A DNA stretch of 64,000 bases from Corbicula japonica (Eukaryota; Mollusca; Bivalvia; Venerida; Cyrenidae). Below are positions 1 to 10,551 of this stretch, piece by piece; position 1 is the stretch's first letter, and every line of letters begins with the position of its first letter. The DNA lies in assembly GCA_038501625.1 (NCBI GenBank), contig JAZAYU010000001.1, forward strand, positions 4,543,457-4,607,456, written 5' to 3'. A program made the position numbers and the translations under genes. The notes beneath the pieces are model-generated. The model saw only the letters and a program-made list of their open reading frames with translations, had not been told where the DNA came from and did not search any database.

Positions 1-512
1 ACTTAGTAACCATGGATTATGTATGAACGGGTAATTTTTTTTTTGAAAACTGAGATATTTTGCTTTCTAAGTGATTGTAGATGTATCTCATACTGTAGAT
101 CATCCGTTTATTTCCTGAAATTGCCCACTTTTGGATCTAGAGACCTATAAGCCTATTATATATAGGCCTATATAGCTCTATAGGCATATAGGGCCAGCAA
201 AGGACCAAACAAGTGTCTGTGGAATTCTTTTGCGGATACTACCACGTAGAATGCTACCGACACTTGTTAAATTCTTTTAGAATTGTTTGTTTGTATGTCC
301 TTTAGCAAAAACAAATAATTACGTATTCTTTCAAGAAATCTGTCGATCAGCGCAAGGCAAAATACATATTTTGTACTATGTAACATAACCAGCTTTCATT
401 TGTTTGTATTTCCTCTACTTCAATATGAGTTACCAAGGTAGTCATGTACTTGTTGCCTTGGGTTCACATGCAATGTAATCGTCGGTTATGTAGGGACCGT
501 ATAACATATATA
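1..512. other. Intergenic, no gene seen
   Basis: No coding signal is visible. The only structure is a cluster of small AT-rich palindromes around 150-195, where TATAGGCCTATA-like words recur. Confidence 0.6.
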
Positions 513-625
513 CAGTAAAACACCTCCTAAAGACCACCCTGAAATTAAGACCACCTCGATAATAAGACCAACAGCTTTGCACTTTTTTCTACCCCGAAAT
601 TAAGACCATCTTACTATTACACCTG
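513..625 (+). repeat. pogo-like MITE end (one-sided remnant)
   Basis: The sequence starts TA|CAGTAAAACACCTCC and then repeats AAGACCACC/ATTAAGACCA words. The same type of end occurs at 30583-30745, where both termini are present. CAGT-type termini in TA context are typical of pogo/Tigger-like Tc1-mariner elements. Only one end is recognisable here, so this is probably a decayed or truncated copy. Confidence 0.45.
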
Positions 626-1739
626 TTCTAAAGTAATTATCCTTCAGGATTTAATAATAGAAATTAGTTCACCCCTACCCGTTTTTCAGTGCACATTTGG
701 CAAAAATCCTACGGGTCTACGAATATTTACAGATTAATACGCTTTTGATACGGGATCAGTAAATTTTAATACGGTTTAGTAAAGAGGTACTACGGTTGTG
801 TGATCCGTGGTCAAATTTTGAACATGTTCAATAATATTAGTATATACACGGATATACAAGTAAATGTACTAATACTTATGACTGTGGTTACAATACGGAA
901 AGCTACGGACAAATACAGATTGCCGGATCGTATATATTCAAAGCTAAATGCAGCATCATATTCGTGAATGTATAACCTAGGCATTATCAACATCTAGCGC
1001 ACTTCACGGTGGCGTGAGTATGTAACATTATCAGTCGCAACGTTATCTTTGTACAACAATTGTGATTTTTGAAGTTGTTTCCCATATTCCATAATCATGT
1101 AATGAAATCTGATAAATGTATTTCAATTTCAAAGACTTGAATTATTAATTCTCCATCAGAAATTGATATTGGCAAAGACCGTTATGTAGTCTAGGGGTGA
1201 TAAAGTACCTTATATATGACAAATTAATTAAAATGTATAAATTATAGATCACGCTGCAGAAAACGTGATCTAAAATATTCTGCCAAATTCATGTAATATT
1301 TTCGTTTTGTCGGTTATTATATTATTACATTCCTGGAAAAATAAAGACAAGTTCGTTCAGTGCGCCCGTGTAAATGGAGGGAAATATCTGCTGCTTGAAA
1401 TTATCAATTGAACTCTTTTCCTAACTGCAGAAATCATAGACATGCGTCTGAAACATTTACCTGTTTCTCGATGGAGACCCAGATAACAGTATGACCGAGT
1501 TAGTTTAATGAGAATGCATGTAGTAATTATATCATTATCTCTGTTTTATAAGTAGTACATAAACAATTCAACATTGCACGTCCTCACGCGGCGTTACTGA
1601 TTAATCATTAGTGTTCAGATATAACTGGTAGCGAGCAAATTTTATATTGTTCGTTCAATCATTACATTTTGCGTGTGTTTGTTTTTCGCGTACTTCGGAG
1701 AGAAGCTAGGGAAAGTGCGCGAAATCAAACCCAAGGAAA
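626..1739. other. Intergenic, no gene seen
   Basis: I see no coding signal or strong repeat. A short ORF on the minus strand (811-993) has no recognisable domain and sits in AT-rich sequence. Confidence 0.5.
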
Positions 1740-2398
1740 GGGAGCGCATCACAGTTTTATAGCCACTTCTCGAACTGGCCATGTAGAAATTATGAAATAG
1801 GGGATACTATGAAGATATTTTGACATTTATCAAGCCTAAATTAATTATAGATACAGATTTTGTGTTTTCAAGGTATTTAGAATATATTTGTTTAATAACT
1901 ATTAGAAACCAAAAGCAGCCAGGTGATGATCAGTGTGATGCAGGGGCTTGAATTCGAAACTAGGGAAATCCTGTATAGTAAGCTGTTTCCGCTTCAGAAA
2001 TTCAGTTGCATGATTTTTGATTTATTTTGCGGAAATCGGTAGGGATGACAGCTATTGGATATATTCTTTTCTGAATCTGCTGTTTCAGCTGGTTTGAAAG
2101 CAACCATTTCGGGGAGTTGTCGGTTGGACATTAATATTGTGCAAGATTTTGGGTTTCGTGATTTTTGCCTCGGCCGACTGTGCAAAAGTGATGCTTGGAC
2201 TGTGTTTCAATGTTCCTTGGATTTTTTCAGGAGTTCTTCATAGCCTGAATTTGTGTTGCATGAGTAGCTTATAGCCATATGTTTACAGTAATCACTGATT
2301 TCTGTTTCAGGTTGTTGTTGTGGATTGCTTTCATAGACTAGGTACAGAGTGTGTGTCGGAAACTGTGAAATTAGGACCGGTTACTGTGGTCCGCCACC
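1740..2398. repeat. 660-bp direct repeat, copy 1
   Basis: This copy matches 3511-4170 over its whole length with only a handful of differences, including a one-base indel near 2034 and substitutions near 1818, 1909 and 2209. It starts GGGAGCGCATCACAG and ends GGTCCGCCACC. The ends are not TG...CA, so a classical LTR is not supported. The 62-codon ORF inside both copies has no recognisable domain. The pair is either a recent partial tandem duplication (unit about 1,771 bp) or the terminal repeats of an undescribed element. Confidence 0.85.
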
Positions 2399-3510
2399 TT
2401 AAGGAAAAGTGTTGATTTACAAATATTGTCAGGTATGGTATTTTAAAGCTTAAAATATCTGTCCAGAATGAGTAGTACACAAAATGATCAATATTAGGTC
2501 TGCTTTATCTAAAATAAAGTGTCTGGCAATCAGCATTAAGGGGAGGTAACTCAGACTTGGTGGTATGCTGAGATGCCTGGCGCAAAGTCATGTATATTTT
2601 TTTCAAGTAGAAAGTGTGAAATTTGTCGCCTGTCTTTAAGGCATTATTTCTTATGGTACGAAAGAATGTTTCGCATGGAAAAAAGTAATGTTCAACCAAC
2701 ATTTTTGTCGTTTCCCTCTTTTTAAGCAGGGCACGGCCAATTTTTGTCATCCGAGCGACTCTGAAAATGTCGCTGTTGGTAAAAACCACTAAAAATGTCA
2801 CATCCGATTGAAGTTATGTCAGACAGACTTTGTACCAGAAATGCGGTAGCTATTCAGGTGCTTGTAGCAAGCATGCCATAGCTTTTTTTAATAATAGCTG
2901 GCTTTGACTCTGTACATATTATGGATTTACCCAAATGGGCACTGTAATTTATGTAAACTCTTATGACAGGTATTTCAAGCATTTCACCAAACAAGTCACA
3001 ATTTAACATGAAAGAGTACAAATTCATGTTGGGACAGTTGACTGGGCTGATTTTGACATCATAAGTATCAGTAAAGTGGTCTGCAGAGGTGTTTGAAACA
3101 ATTCAGTATCCAAGAGCCTGTCAGGGTATCAGAAAAATGTCAGACTTTATGCAGTTGCTTATTTTTGATCACCCAGCAGAGCTGTTTAGACCTAATAATG
3201 GGCTTATTTTGAATGATTTTCAGCAAAATGAATGTGGCTGGTGCTTGAAAAACATCAGAATATTACACTGGTACTAATTGAAATATGAATTTTAGGAAAT
3301 TGTAAATAGTCACTGTTGGTAAATAAGGTAATGTTCAATTTCTGTACAAATAATGCATATTTTTCATGAATACTGTCTTGACTTAAATTGCCATATCTGA
3401 CCTGAATATGCATTCAGGTGTATGATTTTAGTCTTATTTTATTCCAGTTAGTCTGCAAAATTGATGCAACTCTAAGGTATATGTTAGGTCAAACATGTGT
3501 GTCTCTTTAA
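2399..3510. other. Spacer between the two 660-bp direct repeats
   Basis: A 1.1-kb segment lies between the direct repeats. It begins TTAAGGAAAAGTG and ends CTCTTTAA. The largest ORF is a 98-codon minus-strand frame at 2505-2801 with no motif I recognise. If the flanking repeats belong to a mobile element, this is its body; no transposase, integrase or reverse transcriptase motif is visible. Confidence 0.4.
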
Positions 3511-4170
3511 GGGAGCGCATCACAGTTTTATAGCCACTTCTCGAACTGGCCATGTAGAAATTATGAAATAGGGGATACTATGAAGATATCTTGACATTTA
3601 TCAAGCCTAAATTAATTATAGATACAGATTTTGTGTTTTCAAGGTATTTAGAATATATTTGTTTAATAACTATTAGAAACCATAAGCAGCCAGGTGATGA
3701 TCAGTGTGATGCAGGGGCTTGAATTCGAAACTAGGGAAATCCTGTATAGTAAGCTGTTTCCGCTTCAGAAATTCAGTTGCATGATTTTTGATTTATTTTG
3801 CGGAAAATCGGTAGGGATGACAGCTATTGGATATATTCTTTTCTGAATCTGCTGTTTCAGCTGGTTTGAAAGCAACCATTTCGGGGAGTTGTCGGTTGGA
3901 CATTAATATTGTGCAAGATTTTGGGTTTCGTGATTTTTGCCTCGGCCGACTGTGCAAAAGTGATGCTTGGACTGTGTTTCAGTGTTCCTTGGATTTTTTC
4001 AGGAGTTCTTCATAGCCTGAATTTGTGTTGCATGAGTAGCTTATAGCCATATGTTTACAGTAATCACTGATTTCTGTGTCAGGTTGTTGTTGTGGATTGC
4101 TTTCATAGACTAGGTACAGAGTGTGTGTCGGAAACTGTGAAATTAGGACCGGTTACTGTGGTCCGCCACC
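3511..4170. repeat. 660-bp direct repeat, copy 2
   Basis: Near-identical second copy of 1740-2398 in the same orientation. Its left junction reads CTTTAA|GGGAGCG and its right junction CCGCCACC|AAAATC, differing from copy 1 outside the shared block. The near identity implies a recent origin or ongoing homogenisation. Confidence 0.85.
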
Positions 4171-4660
4171 AAAATCACACTATCGACTATCTTATAAGAG
4201 TAATGTAAGTGCACGAATTACGCGGTGGTAAAGCTGCTCGGACGTTTTTTGTCAAATCTACGTTCCCTGATTGTTTTTGATCCAGGAAAGGACTTTTTAT
4301 GATATTTCTGATATCAAAGAAAATAGGCAAGGAGCCGAAAACTTTAACAAAAAATCACCATTAACTCGTGTGAGTTTGAAATATTAGCATCTCCACTGAA
4401 TATTAGGATATTTAAGCCGTTTATATATGTCATGTTATACCGTTTTAGTTATGGATTTAACTCGTGGTTCCCTACAAAGCGAGTGAGACTTCACACATAG
4501 ATAAACGTGTGTTAATATTTTACCAATTTCACCAATTTGCACTTATAGCCACATAGCCAGTGCTAATTTGCAATACATTATTTTTAACATATTCTTTGAA
4601 GAGTGTACATGGTTCATTAAAAACAAACTTTTTCAAGGTTTTTGGAGCATAACGGACAAT
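4171..4660. other. Intergenic, no gene seen
   Basis: AT-rich sequence with no ORF, repeat or motif that I can support. Confidence 0.5.
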
Positions 4661-4664
4661 AATA

Positions 4665-4720
4665 CGGAATCGACCCTACGATTTCGACGCGCGAAGCGCG
4701 TCGAAATCGTGTCGATTCCG
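4665..4720. repeat. GC-rich perfect hairpin
   Basis: CGATTTCGACGCGC (4679-4692) pairs perfectly with GCGCGTCGAAATCG (4696-4709) around a GAA loop. An outer stem pairs CGGAATCGAC (4665-4674) with GTCGATTCCG (4711-4720). This is a foldback of about 56 bp in otherwise AT-rich DNA, probably a miniature foldback element. Confidence 0.7.
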
Positions 4721-4798
4721 ATTACGGTATTGCGCATGTCTAACGGTCTATACCAAGCGGGTTTGAAACCGCGTCTTCCGGTTTGCAAAATCTGACTA

Positions 4799-4877
4799 TG
4801 GGGCGCGTCACGGGAAAAAGTACATTCGGACAGTTGACGAAAATAAGACCGAAGGTACCTTTCCCGTGGCGCGCCCC
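4799..4877. repeat. Short inverted-repeat element
   Basis: The left arm GGGGCGCGTCACGGGAAA pairs with TTTCCCGTGGCGCGCCCC on the right with one mismatch. Pairing extends inward through GTAC. The whole is about 79 bp. It is a MITE-like foldback just downstream of the hairpin at 4665-4720. Confidence 0.65.
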
Positions 4878-4879
4878 AA

Positions 4880-5494
4880 TATCACTTTCATCATTGCAAA
4901 GTAAGGCTTTTTCTGATTGGACAATATGACTTGAATCCAGATTGCTTGCTTCTGGATTTTAAAACTGAAAAGCCGCCATTTTGTTTCTCGATTCACATTT
5001 TCAGATGTTCTGATTCCATATGTTAGATAACAATTAAGATTGAACTCGCCCTAAAAATCAGGTAAATAAGTTTCTACATTGATTAAAACCTAATATTGTC
5101 ACATAGTTAGAGTCTAACTGTATACTTCACAGTACTGTAGTGATGAGCATTACGGTAGTTGTTCGAAATTTGGTTAATTGCAGTGATACCGGTTTCCACA
5201 ACATTCTAAACATTGGAATTTTACGACGTTTTTATTTATTTTTTTACTGAAATCATCAACAAGAACAGTAAGTTTAACATTGCAGATTAGATGGTAATAT
5301 CGATTGCTTTCGTTTTAATTTGGTGTGGGAAAGCGATAAGGTATTACGTTGAAATTAACTCTGGACAGAACTGGTCAAATGAAATGTGACCAAAATTTTT
5401 GAAGATACGAGTCAAGTGTTTTCATGATCAGGACTTGAACCCAAAGTTTGCAGATTAAGCATAAAGCTACTCTGCTAATATAAGTTGTTTGAGG
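4880..5494. other. Intergenic, possible SINE-like trace
   Basis: No gene is seen. On the minus strand at about 5405-5480 the word GGTTCAAGTCC matches the polymerase III B-box consensus, preceded by an AGCAGAGTAGC-like stretch. No complete tRNA cloverleaf can be folded by eye, so at most this is a decayed tRNA-derived SINE. Confidence 0.3.
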
Positions 5495-5607
5495 CATGGT
5501 AAAGCTGTGTTTACCGAATGCTATCTGAATAATGCTTCATTAACAACAAATAGAAATTTTTAGAGCTGACTTTCCAAAAAAATGAGGCATATTCTAGAAT
5601 TATTTAA
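5495..5607 (+). repeat. Local direct repeat, copy 1 (interrupted by TTAA MITE)
   Basis: The sequence through AATGCTATCTGAATAATGCT and CAACAAATA...GAGGCATA is repeated at 6084-6193. Copy 2 runs on uninterrupted into ATTTAAATAGGAAGCACGG. Copy 1 is cut at TTAA by the 5608-5803 MITE before continuing into the same AATAGGAAGCACGG sequence. Confidence 0.8.
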
Positions 5608-5803
5608 GGTAGAGCAACTGTAATGCTTTCCCGCGCTTTTTTCTCGAATGTCGGGAATACTCGGTGAACTGTCACTAACAGTCGACAATAATCGATGTTG
5701 CTTCGGCTACTATCGACTCTGACGAGTAGCGTCGGAAGTCACCGAGCCGATGTTTGATGACGTCGAAAATTTTTGCGCGGGAAAGCATTACAGTTGCTCT
5801 ACC
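5608..5803. mobile_element. 196-bp TTAA-flanked MITE
   Basis: It has perfect 29-bp terminal inverted repeats starting GGTAGAGCAACTGTAATGCT. TTAA stands on both sides (5604-5607 and 5804-5807). The centre contains smaller palindromes around TCGATGTTGC and CGGTGA. The paralogous sequence at 6190 carries a single TTAA and no insert, which directly supports TTAA target duplication. TTAA targets are typical of piggyBac and Kolobok. The GGTAGAG terminus is not a standard piggyBac CCC end, so superfamily assignment stays open. Confidence 0.85.
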
Positions 5804-5807
5804 TTAA

Positions 5808-6246
5808 ATAGGAAGCACGGCGAAGCCGTGTTAACCACTTATTATTTATTTCAGATTTTAGGAATAACTGCTCAGCAGAGGTGTAGAAATTTTGTTTTAC
5901 CCACTTTAAATAGGAAGCACGGCGAAGCCGTGTTTACCACTAATTGTTTATTTCAGATTTTAGGAATAATTGCTCTGTCAGAGGTGTAGAAATTTTCTTT
6001 GACCCAATCACCTTACAGGTTGAGTGAATGAGCAAGTGACAGAAAGTACACTTGCCCTACATTTTAAATAAAATACTCTTTCTGTTAAGCTTTGTTTACC
6101 AAATGCTATCTGAATAATGCTTCATTTACAACAAATAAAAATTATTAGAGCTACATTTCATAAAAAAAATGAGGCATAGTGTTGAATGATTTAAATAGGA
6201 AGCACGGCGAAGCCGTGTTTACCACTAATTATTTATTTCAGATTTT
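5808..6246 (+). repeat. Tandem/dispersed 100-bp repeat with GCACGGCGAAGCCGTG hairpin
   Basis: Three units begin AATAGGAAGCACGGCGAAGC at about 5808, 5910 and 6194. Each contains the hairpin GCACGGC-GAA-GCCGTG and continues into CACTTATTATTTATTTCAG-type sequence; the first two run on into AGGTGTAGAAATTTT. The second direct repeat copy (6084-6193) lies between units 2 and 3. Small ORFs reading NRKHGEAV across the units are a by-product of the repeat. Confidence 0.7.
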
Positions 6247-6288
6247 TACCGGACAGGTCGGACAGTCCGGCGACTTTAAAGAAGTCTG
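6243..6288. mobile_element. Terminal fragment of the hAT-like element seen at 8463-9292
   Basis: TACCGGACAGGTCGGACAGT through CCGGCGACTTT and GAAGTCTG matches, in reverse complement, the first 50 bp of the element at 8463. Only this end is present, joined to the 100-bp repeat unit, so it is a truncated relic in the opposite orientation. Confidence 0.65.
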
Positions 6289-6553
6289 TCACTAAGAAAA
6301 ATAAATTAAGTCATTGGAAGGTATATGCATGTATGGGCAAATAATATCATTTATAAATTTTGTTTTTTGTAATTTGTATTTCAGTTTGAGGTATACATAT
6401 AAAAGATGCCTGACAAATCTGGTTCAAATAGCATGAAACTGGAATAGGAGAAAAATAAGACTACTGGAAAGGTAATTTTTTTTTAATTTACCTATAATAA
6501 ACTGTACAAACACTCAAACAGCACAGAATTTGCCCTTCCTTTACATGACTATG

Positions 6554-6951
6554 CATGGCTGGACAAACCCACTAGCCCGACGCCTTGGACAAAGTGGAAA
6601 ATGGTATCGGACAATCTCAAAATATCTGATTGCTTGTCTGTGGGCTAGCTCAATTTTTTTAGTGTAGACTAGTTTAAACGTTAATTTGATATGCGCCATT
6701 CTCTTTTATGCATATCATATTACAACAGCAATAAATTTATTACAAAATAACATGTTTTGAGATCTATTTTAACATTATCAAGCCCCCCATGTAATGGTTT
6801 CTCTTGAATTTCCTGTTCCTTTCTGTACTGTTAATACTGACTGAATTTGCTTATTTGGGCAAAAGTGGGACTACATTGTAGCTGAAATGTTTACCCAGCC
6901 AGTTTTAGACTACATTTCTGTTACTAAAAAATCTAAATTTGTCCAGCCCTG
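6554..6951. mobile_element. 398-bp hAT-like MITE
   Basis: Termini are CATGGCTGGACAAA and TTTGTCCAGCCCTG, inverted repeats of about 14 bp with one mismatch, of the CAGGG type usual in hAT elements. The flanking pentamers are CTATG and CTACG, an imperfect 5-bp target duplication. No transposase ORF is present. Confidence 0.6.
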
Positions 6952-7730
6952 CTACGGTGTACCATAATCTGTGGCATGTTCACACAAAATCACCTGAACA
7001 TGCCAAATTTTTGGAAGACACAGAATCAAACGCCACAAAGTTTCTCTGCAGACCATGTTGTAAATACATTATGGGTCCCTTTGGTCACTTATTTAATCCT
7101 TTATTTAGTGGATAAATCTCATAATCTTGTTCACGTTTTTTAGAAAGAAAACGATGCTGTTTTAGTTTTCACAGTCAAAAACTTAACATACTTCATGGAC
7201 ACACCTTTTTAGCACAAATGGTCAGCCCATGTAAATCCAGATCAGATGGCATATATGTAGATTCAGATCAGCTGGCACATCTTTATGTGGTCTTTATTAC
7301 AAATTATATAAAGTTTAAAATGTGATAACACTCTGGAATTAAAGCTAGCATGAAATGTTCCATCATTTCGATCTTCCTTTTATGTGATTTTAATAAAAAG
7401 ACCTTACATGTAATAAATAAATTATGGCAACAGTATGAATTGTTCACTGTTAACTGCAACAGCAATTTATGTACATCTTCATAAGCCACAAAAGGTACTG
7501 TATAACTGAAGTACTAGTTATCAGCGAAGATTTAAAATCAAACATTTTTTTTTCAGAGATGTGTATCACCAAGGTTATGAAGCCTATAGATACTTATAAA
7601 TGCAGAATTGGTAGACAGCTACGGCACAGAATATGAACATTAACATAGTAAACAGATAAAAGGTTTGCATAAATTTTCTTTATTTTCATTTATTAAAGCT
7701 GCATGAATGTATAATAGCAGGGTTGGCCTA
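6952..7730. other. Intergenic with a family B fragment at 7225-7290
   Basis: No gene is seen. At 7225-7290 the words AAATCCAGATCAGATGGCAT and ATTCAGATCAGCTGGCACAT match the core of palindromic MITE family B (best copies at 38862-39102 and 51659-51899). Confidence 0.5.
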
Positions 7731-7836
7731 TTGACTGGTCAATTGAGTATTGAGCGGGCCGGTGGTCAATAGTGGTCATAACTGGTCAATGGTGATCATT
7801 TCTGGTCAATGCTAGTCATTACTGGTCAATTTTGTT
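7731..7836 (+). repeat. Degenerate TGGTCA(A/T) short tandem repeat
   Basis: TGGTCAAT/TGGTCATT words recur about every 8-17 bp over about 105 bp, beginning after CAGGGTTGGCCTATTGACTG, which itself resembles a hAT-type terminus. No matching opposite end was found, so only the repeat is called. Confidence 0.5.
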
Positions 7837-8199
7837 CACAACAAAACTGTCCGAAATGTTCTTTAAATCATTCAAAATCCTTTAGGCCCTTACAATAGCC
7901 CCTGTATGGGTCTAAGTGGTACTTCATTTATGGTTTATTATTGGATAAGCTTTAAATAAACACAACTTCTTAATTGGTATGTGCCTATGTTCAATAAGCA
8001 AAAGAAATGTATGTCTTAATATTTTAAATCAATTTTAACTGTCGACAAATGAATTCATAAAAGCCTTAAGATATAAAAATTTTTTTGAAGATAAATTAAT
8101 TTGCGGTTGATTTTAATATTTCAGGAAAACAGCTTCACATGAAATGCTGTGGGAAGACCAGGTTAACTGTTCTAGACAGTAGATTGAAGAGAAGGAGAG

Positions 8200-8462
8200 C
8201 TATCAGATCCAGTTATTACGAATTTCAGTGTTCCACAGGGATCCATATTAGGACCGAAATACTTTACGATGTATACCAAGCAAGTCGAAAACATGACTAT
8301 CACAGTTGGTGAGACATCTATTTGAGCTTCAAATGACAGCATCAGAAATCTTGGGGCTCACTTCACACCACAAATGGACATGGAGAAACATGTCAACACT
8401 GTCTGTAGATCTGCCTACCACCAGCTGAGAATAATCGGATGCATACGGAATTACATTACAAC
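8200..8462 (+). pseudogene. Non-LTR retrotransposon RT remnant, 5' part
   Basis: The translated frame contains VPQGSILGPKYFTMY, the conserved PQGS motif of non-LTR reverse transcriptases. It is followed by the segment NLGAHFTPQMDMEKHVN, the post-active-site region seen in CR1/L2/Jockey-group LINEs. The YxDD active-site motif expected between them is missing, so the copy is internally deleted and dead. The frame is cut at 8462 by a hAT-like insertion and resumes in the same frame at 9299, after the duplicated target. Confidence 0.85.
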
Positions 8463-9292
8463 CAGACTTCCCGAAAGTCGCCGGACCGTCGGACCTGTCC
8501 GGTAAATTTTAGGCCGGTCCAGCATGATTTCATATATTGTCGGACCGATTGTCCGGCAAACATTTGATCTGCATATTCCAATTATATTGGCTAAATTACA
8601 GTTTTGCTCGATGTTTTTACTCGAGACTGTTCCGAGGGAAATAAGTGAGGATATCCGAGTGCAATCATTTACGTATTCGTCTTCATGACAATTCGTACCA
8701 CTGCCGCTTCTTTCACTGTTTCGCTGCGCATGACCATTCTTCATCAGAAAACGACTGACTGCGACTGGGTAGGAGTCTACCGTTTCCTACATTTCGCCCA
8801 TTTTCACCTATTTCCATTTCGTAATTTCGGACTCACAAAATGGCGTTTTAAAAATATTTCACTGGAGCAATTCCCGGTAAAAAGAGAAACGTAACAAATA
8901 AAGAAAAGCTGCAAAAGAAAAAATTACCAAAAACACTTACTGGTTTGTAGATTTTATACAAAATGGATAAAAGATCGTTAATGCTTTGACTTCCAAGATG
9001 AACTATTGAATTTTGAAAAACTGATCATGTAATAGTAGGGAGTGATTTTACTCTCCAGTAAATCAGGCGATTTTCTAAGTGAAATAAAAAAGAAAATATA
9101 TTCTGTCTTACAATGGTAAAACAAATATCCTCTATATGCTACATAAAGAAAAATAAAAACACCCCCAATACCGTGTTTTGCTTATTTTATTTTTAAATGT
9201 TTCGGTCAGACAGAATTAGTTTCGGTCAGACAGATTTTCACATCTTGTCTGACCGAATGTCTGACACTTTTTTTCAACTTTCGGGAAGTCTG
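8463..9292. mobile_element. 830-bp hAT-like element inserted in a LINE
   Basis: Perfect 16-bp terminal inverted repeats CAGACTTCCCGAAAGT stand at both ends. TACAAC lies immediately before (8457-8462) and after (9293-9298). Removing the element and one TACAAC restores the LINE frame, which proves the target site. Subterminal motifs TCGGACCG/TGTCCGG on the left and GGTCAGACA on the right are repeated, as transposase-binding sites often are. No transposase is recognisable, so it is non-autonomous. The 6-bp duplication is shorter than the usual 8 bp of hAT, so the superfamily is tentative. Confidence 0.85.
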
Positions 9293-9800
9293 TACAACCG
9301 ATGCTACAAAAACATTAGTTAATTGTCTAGTAACATCAAAGCTTAACTATTGTAATTCATTGCTCTTTGGTATTCCAAAACTGACAATGAATAAACTACA
9401 ACGGGTTCAGAATACAGCTGCCAGAATCTTGACAAAAACTCCTCGTCATGACCTTATAACACCAGTGTTCAAGGAACTTCATTGGCTACCAATATGTCAA
9501 CGGATCGATTACAAGGTCCTACTATACACTTACAAGGCTCTCCATGGACAGTTCCCACAGTACATTATTGACTTATTGTGTGTGTACCGACCAGCTAGAG
9601 ACCTTTGTTCTAGCAGTTCTTTAACACTTTTAGTACCACATACCAGAACTGTGACTTTCGGAAACAGTAGCTTTAGCCATGCTGCACCAAGGTTATGGAA
9701 TGCACTGCCAGAGTTAGTTAGAACTGCACAGACACTTGACACTTTAAAAAGACAGCTAAAACACACCCTTTCCGCTCATACTATGTATAATGTTGATTAA
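9293..9800 (+). pseudogene. Non-LTR retrotransposon RT remnant, 3' part
   Basis: The frame reads SKLNYCNSLLFGIP, LQRVQNTAARILTKT, ITPVFKELHWLPICQRIDYK and HAAPRLWNALPELVR, then stops at 9798-9800. These are hallmark blocks of the C-terminal thumb/tail region of CR1/L2-type LINE ORF2 proteins. The 3' flank is AT-rich with T runs. This is the C-terminal end of a truncated copy; only this segment is open because it is relatively young or short. Confidence 0.9.
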
Positions 9801-10551
9801 CTGGATATATTAACAATCATAAGACATTGGGTTGATTTTGAACGAAGAGTGATGCTATAATGTGTTATCTACACATCAACGCACTTTTTTTTAAACTTTC
9901 TTCTATGTTTTTCATGCAAACTTTTTTATCCAAGTTTTATTTTTTTATTTCTTTTTTTTTCTATGTTTTATTTGCCCATGCTTAATTAATTCTTATTGTA
10001 TTATATTGCTATATCTTGCTTGTTGTACAGCACTTTTGAATATATGAAAAGAGTGCTATATAAATCTGGACTAATTTGAATGTTTCATTCTATTTAGATA
10101 ATAAATTTCTCTACTGTCACTAAGTGCCGTTTAACTAAGAGTTTACAGGAAAACTGGTGTATTCAACATCTCAAAGGATACTTCCAAACTTCACAGAATC
10201 ATTCAGCTCACTAAGATGTAGTGTTTCATCTATTATGATTCAAATTTCTACATTATTTGATATTGCCTCATAACAAATAATTTGGTATTTAATATTGAAA
10301 ATCAAATTATAACATGTTTAGTAGCAAAATGTTTCTTATTTTAAAAGCAATATATATGTGATACTTAAAATGTTCACTTATGAAATTAGTATCAATTTCT
10401 TGTAAAAAATACTTATTTTGTAAATTGTTAACAAGAAATATTCTTATTACTCTTCATGATTTTTGACAGTAAGTTAAGTAATGTAAATTGAGAACCTGAA
10501 GCCAGACTTGTTGATTGATATCTAATTAAATATATTTTATTTCCTTTGAAT
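9801..10551. other. AT-rich intergenic DNA
   Basis: The first 270 bp (T-rich, ending near the CACTTTTGAATATATGAAAA stretch at about 10030) may be the LINE 3' UTR. Nothing else is recognised. Confidence 0.4.

Noticed and set aside
670..1203. Possible TIR element with TCACCCCTA / TAGGGGTGA ends
   Set aside because: Only 9 bp of inverted match, no target duplication, and no second copy in the window.
1740..4170. LTR retrotransposon bounded by the 660-bp repeats
   Set aside because: Ends are not TG...CA, no target duplication, primer-binding site or gag-pol frame was seen. Kept as an unexplained direct repeat pair.
5405..5480. tRNA gene on the minus strand with B-box GGTTCAAGTCC
   Set aside because: No acceptor stem, D arm or anticodon arm can be paired convincingly; at most a SINE trace.
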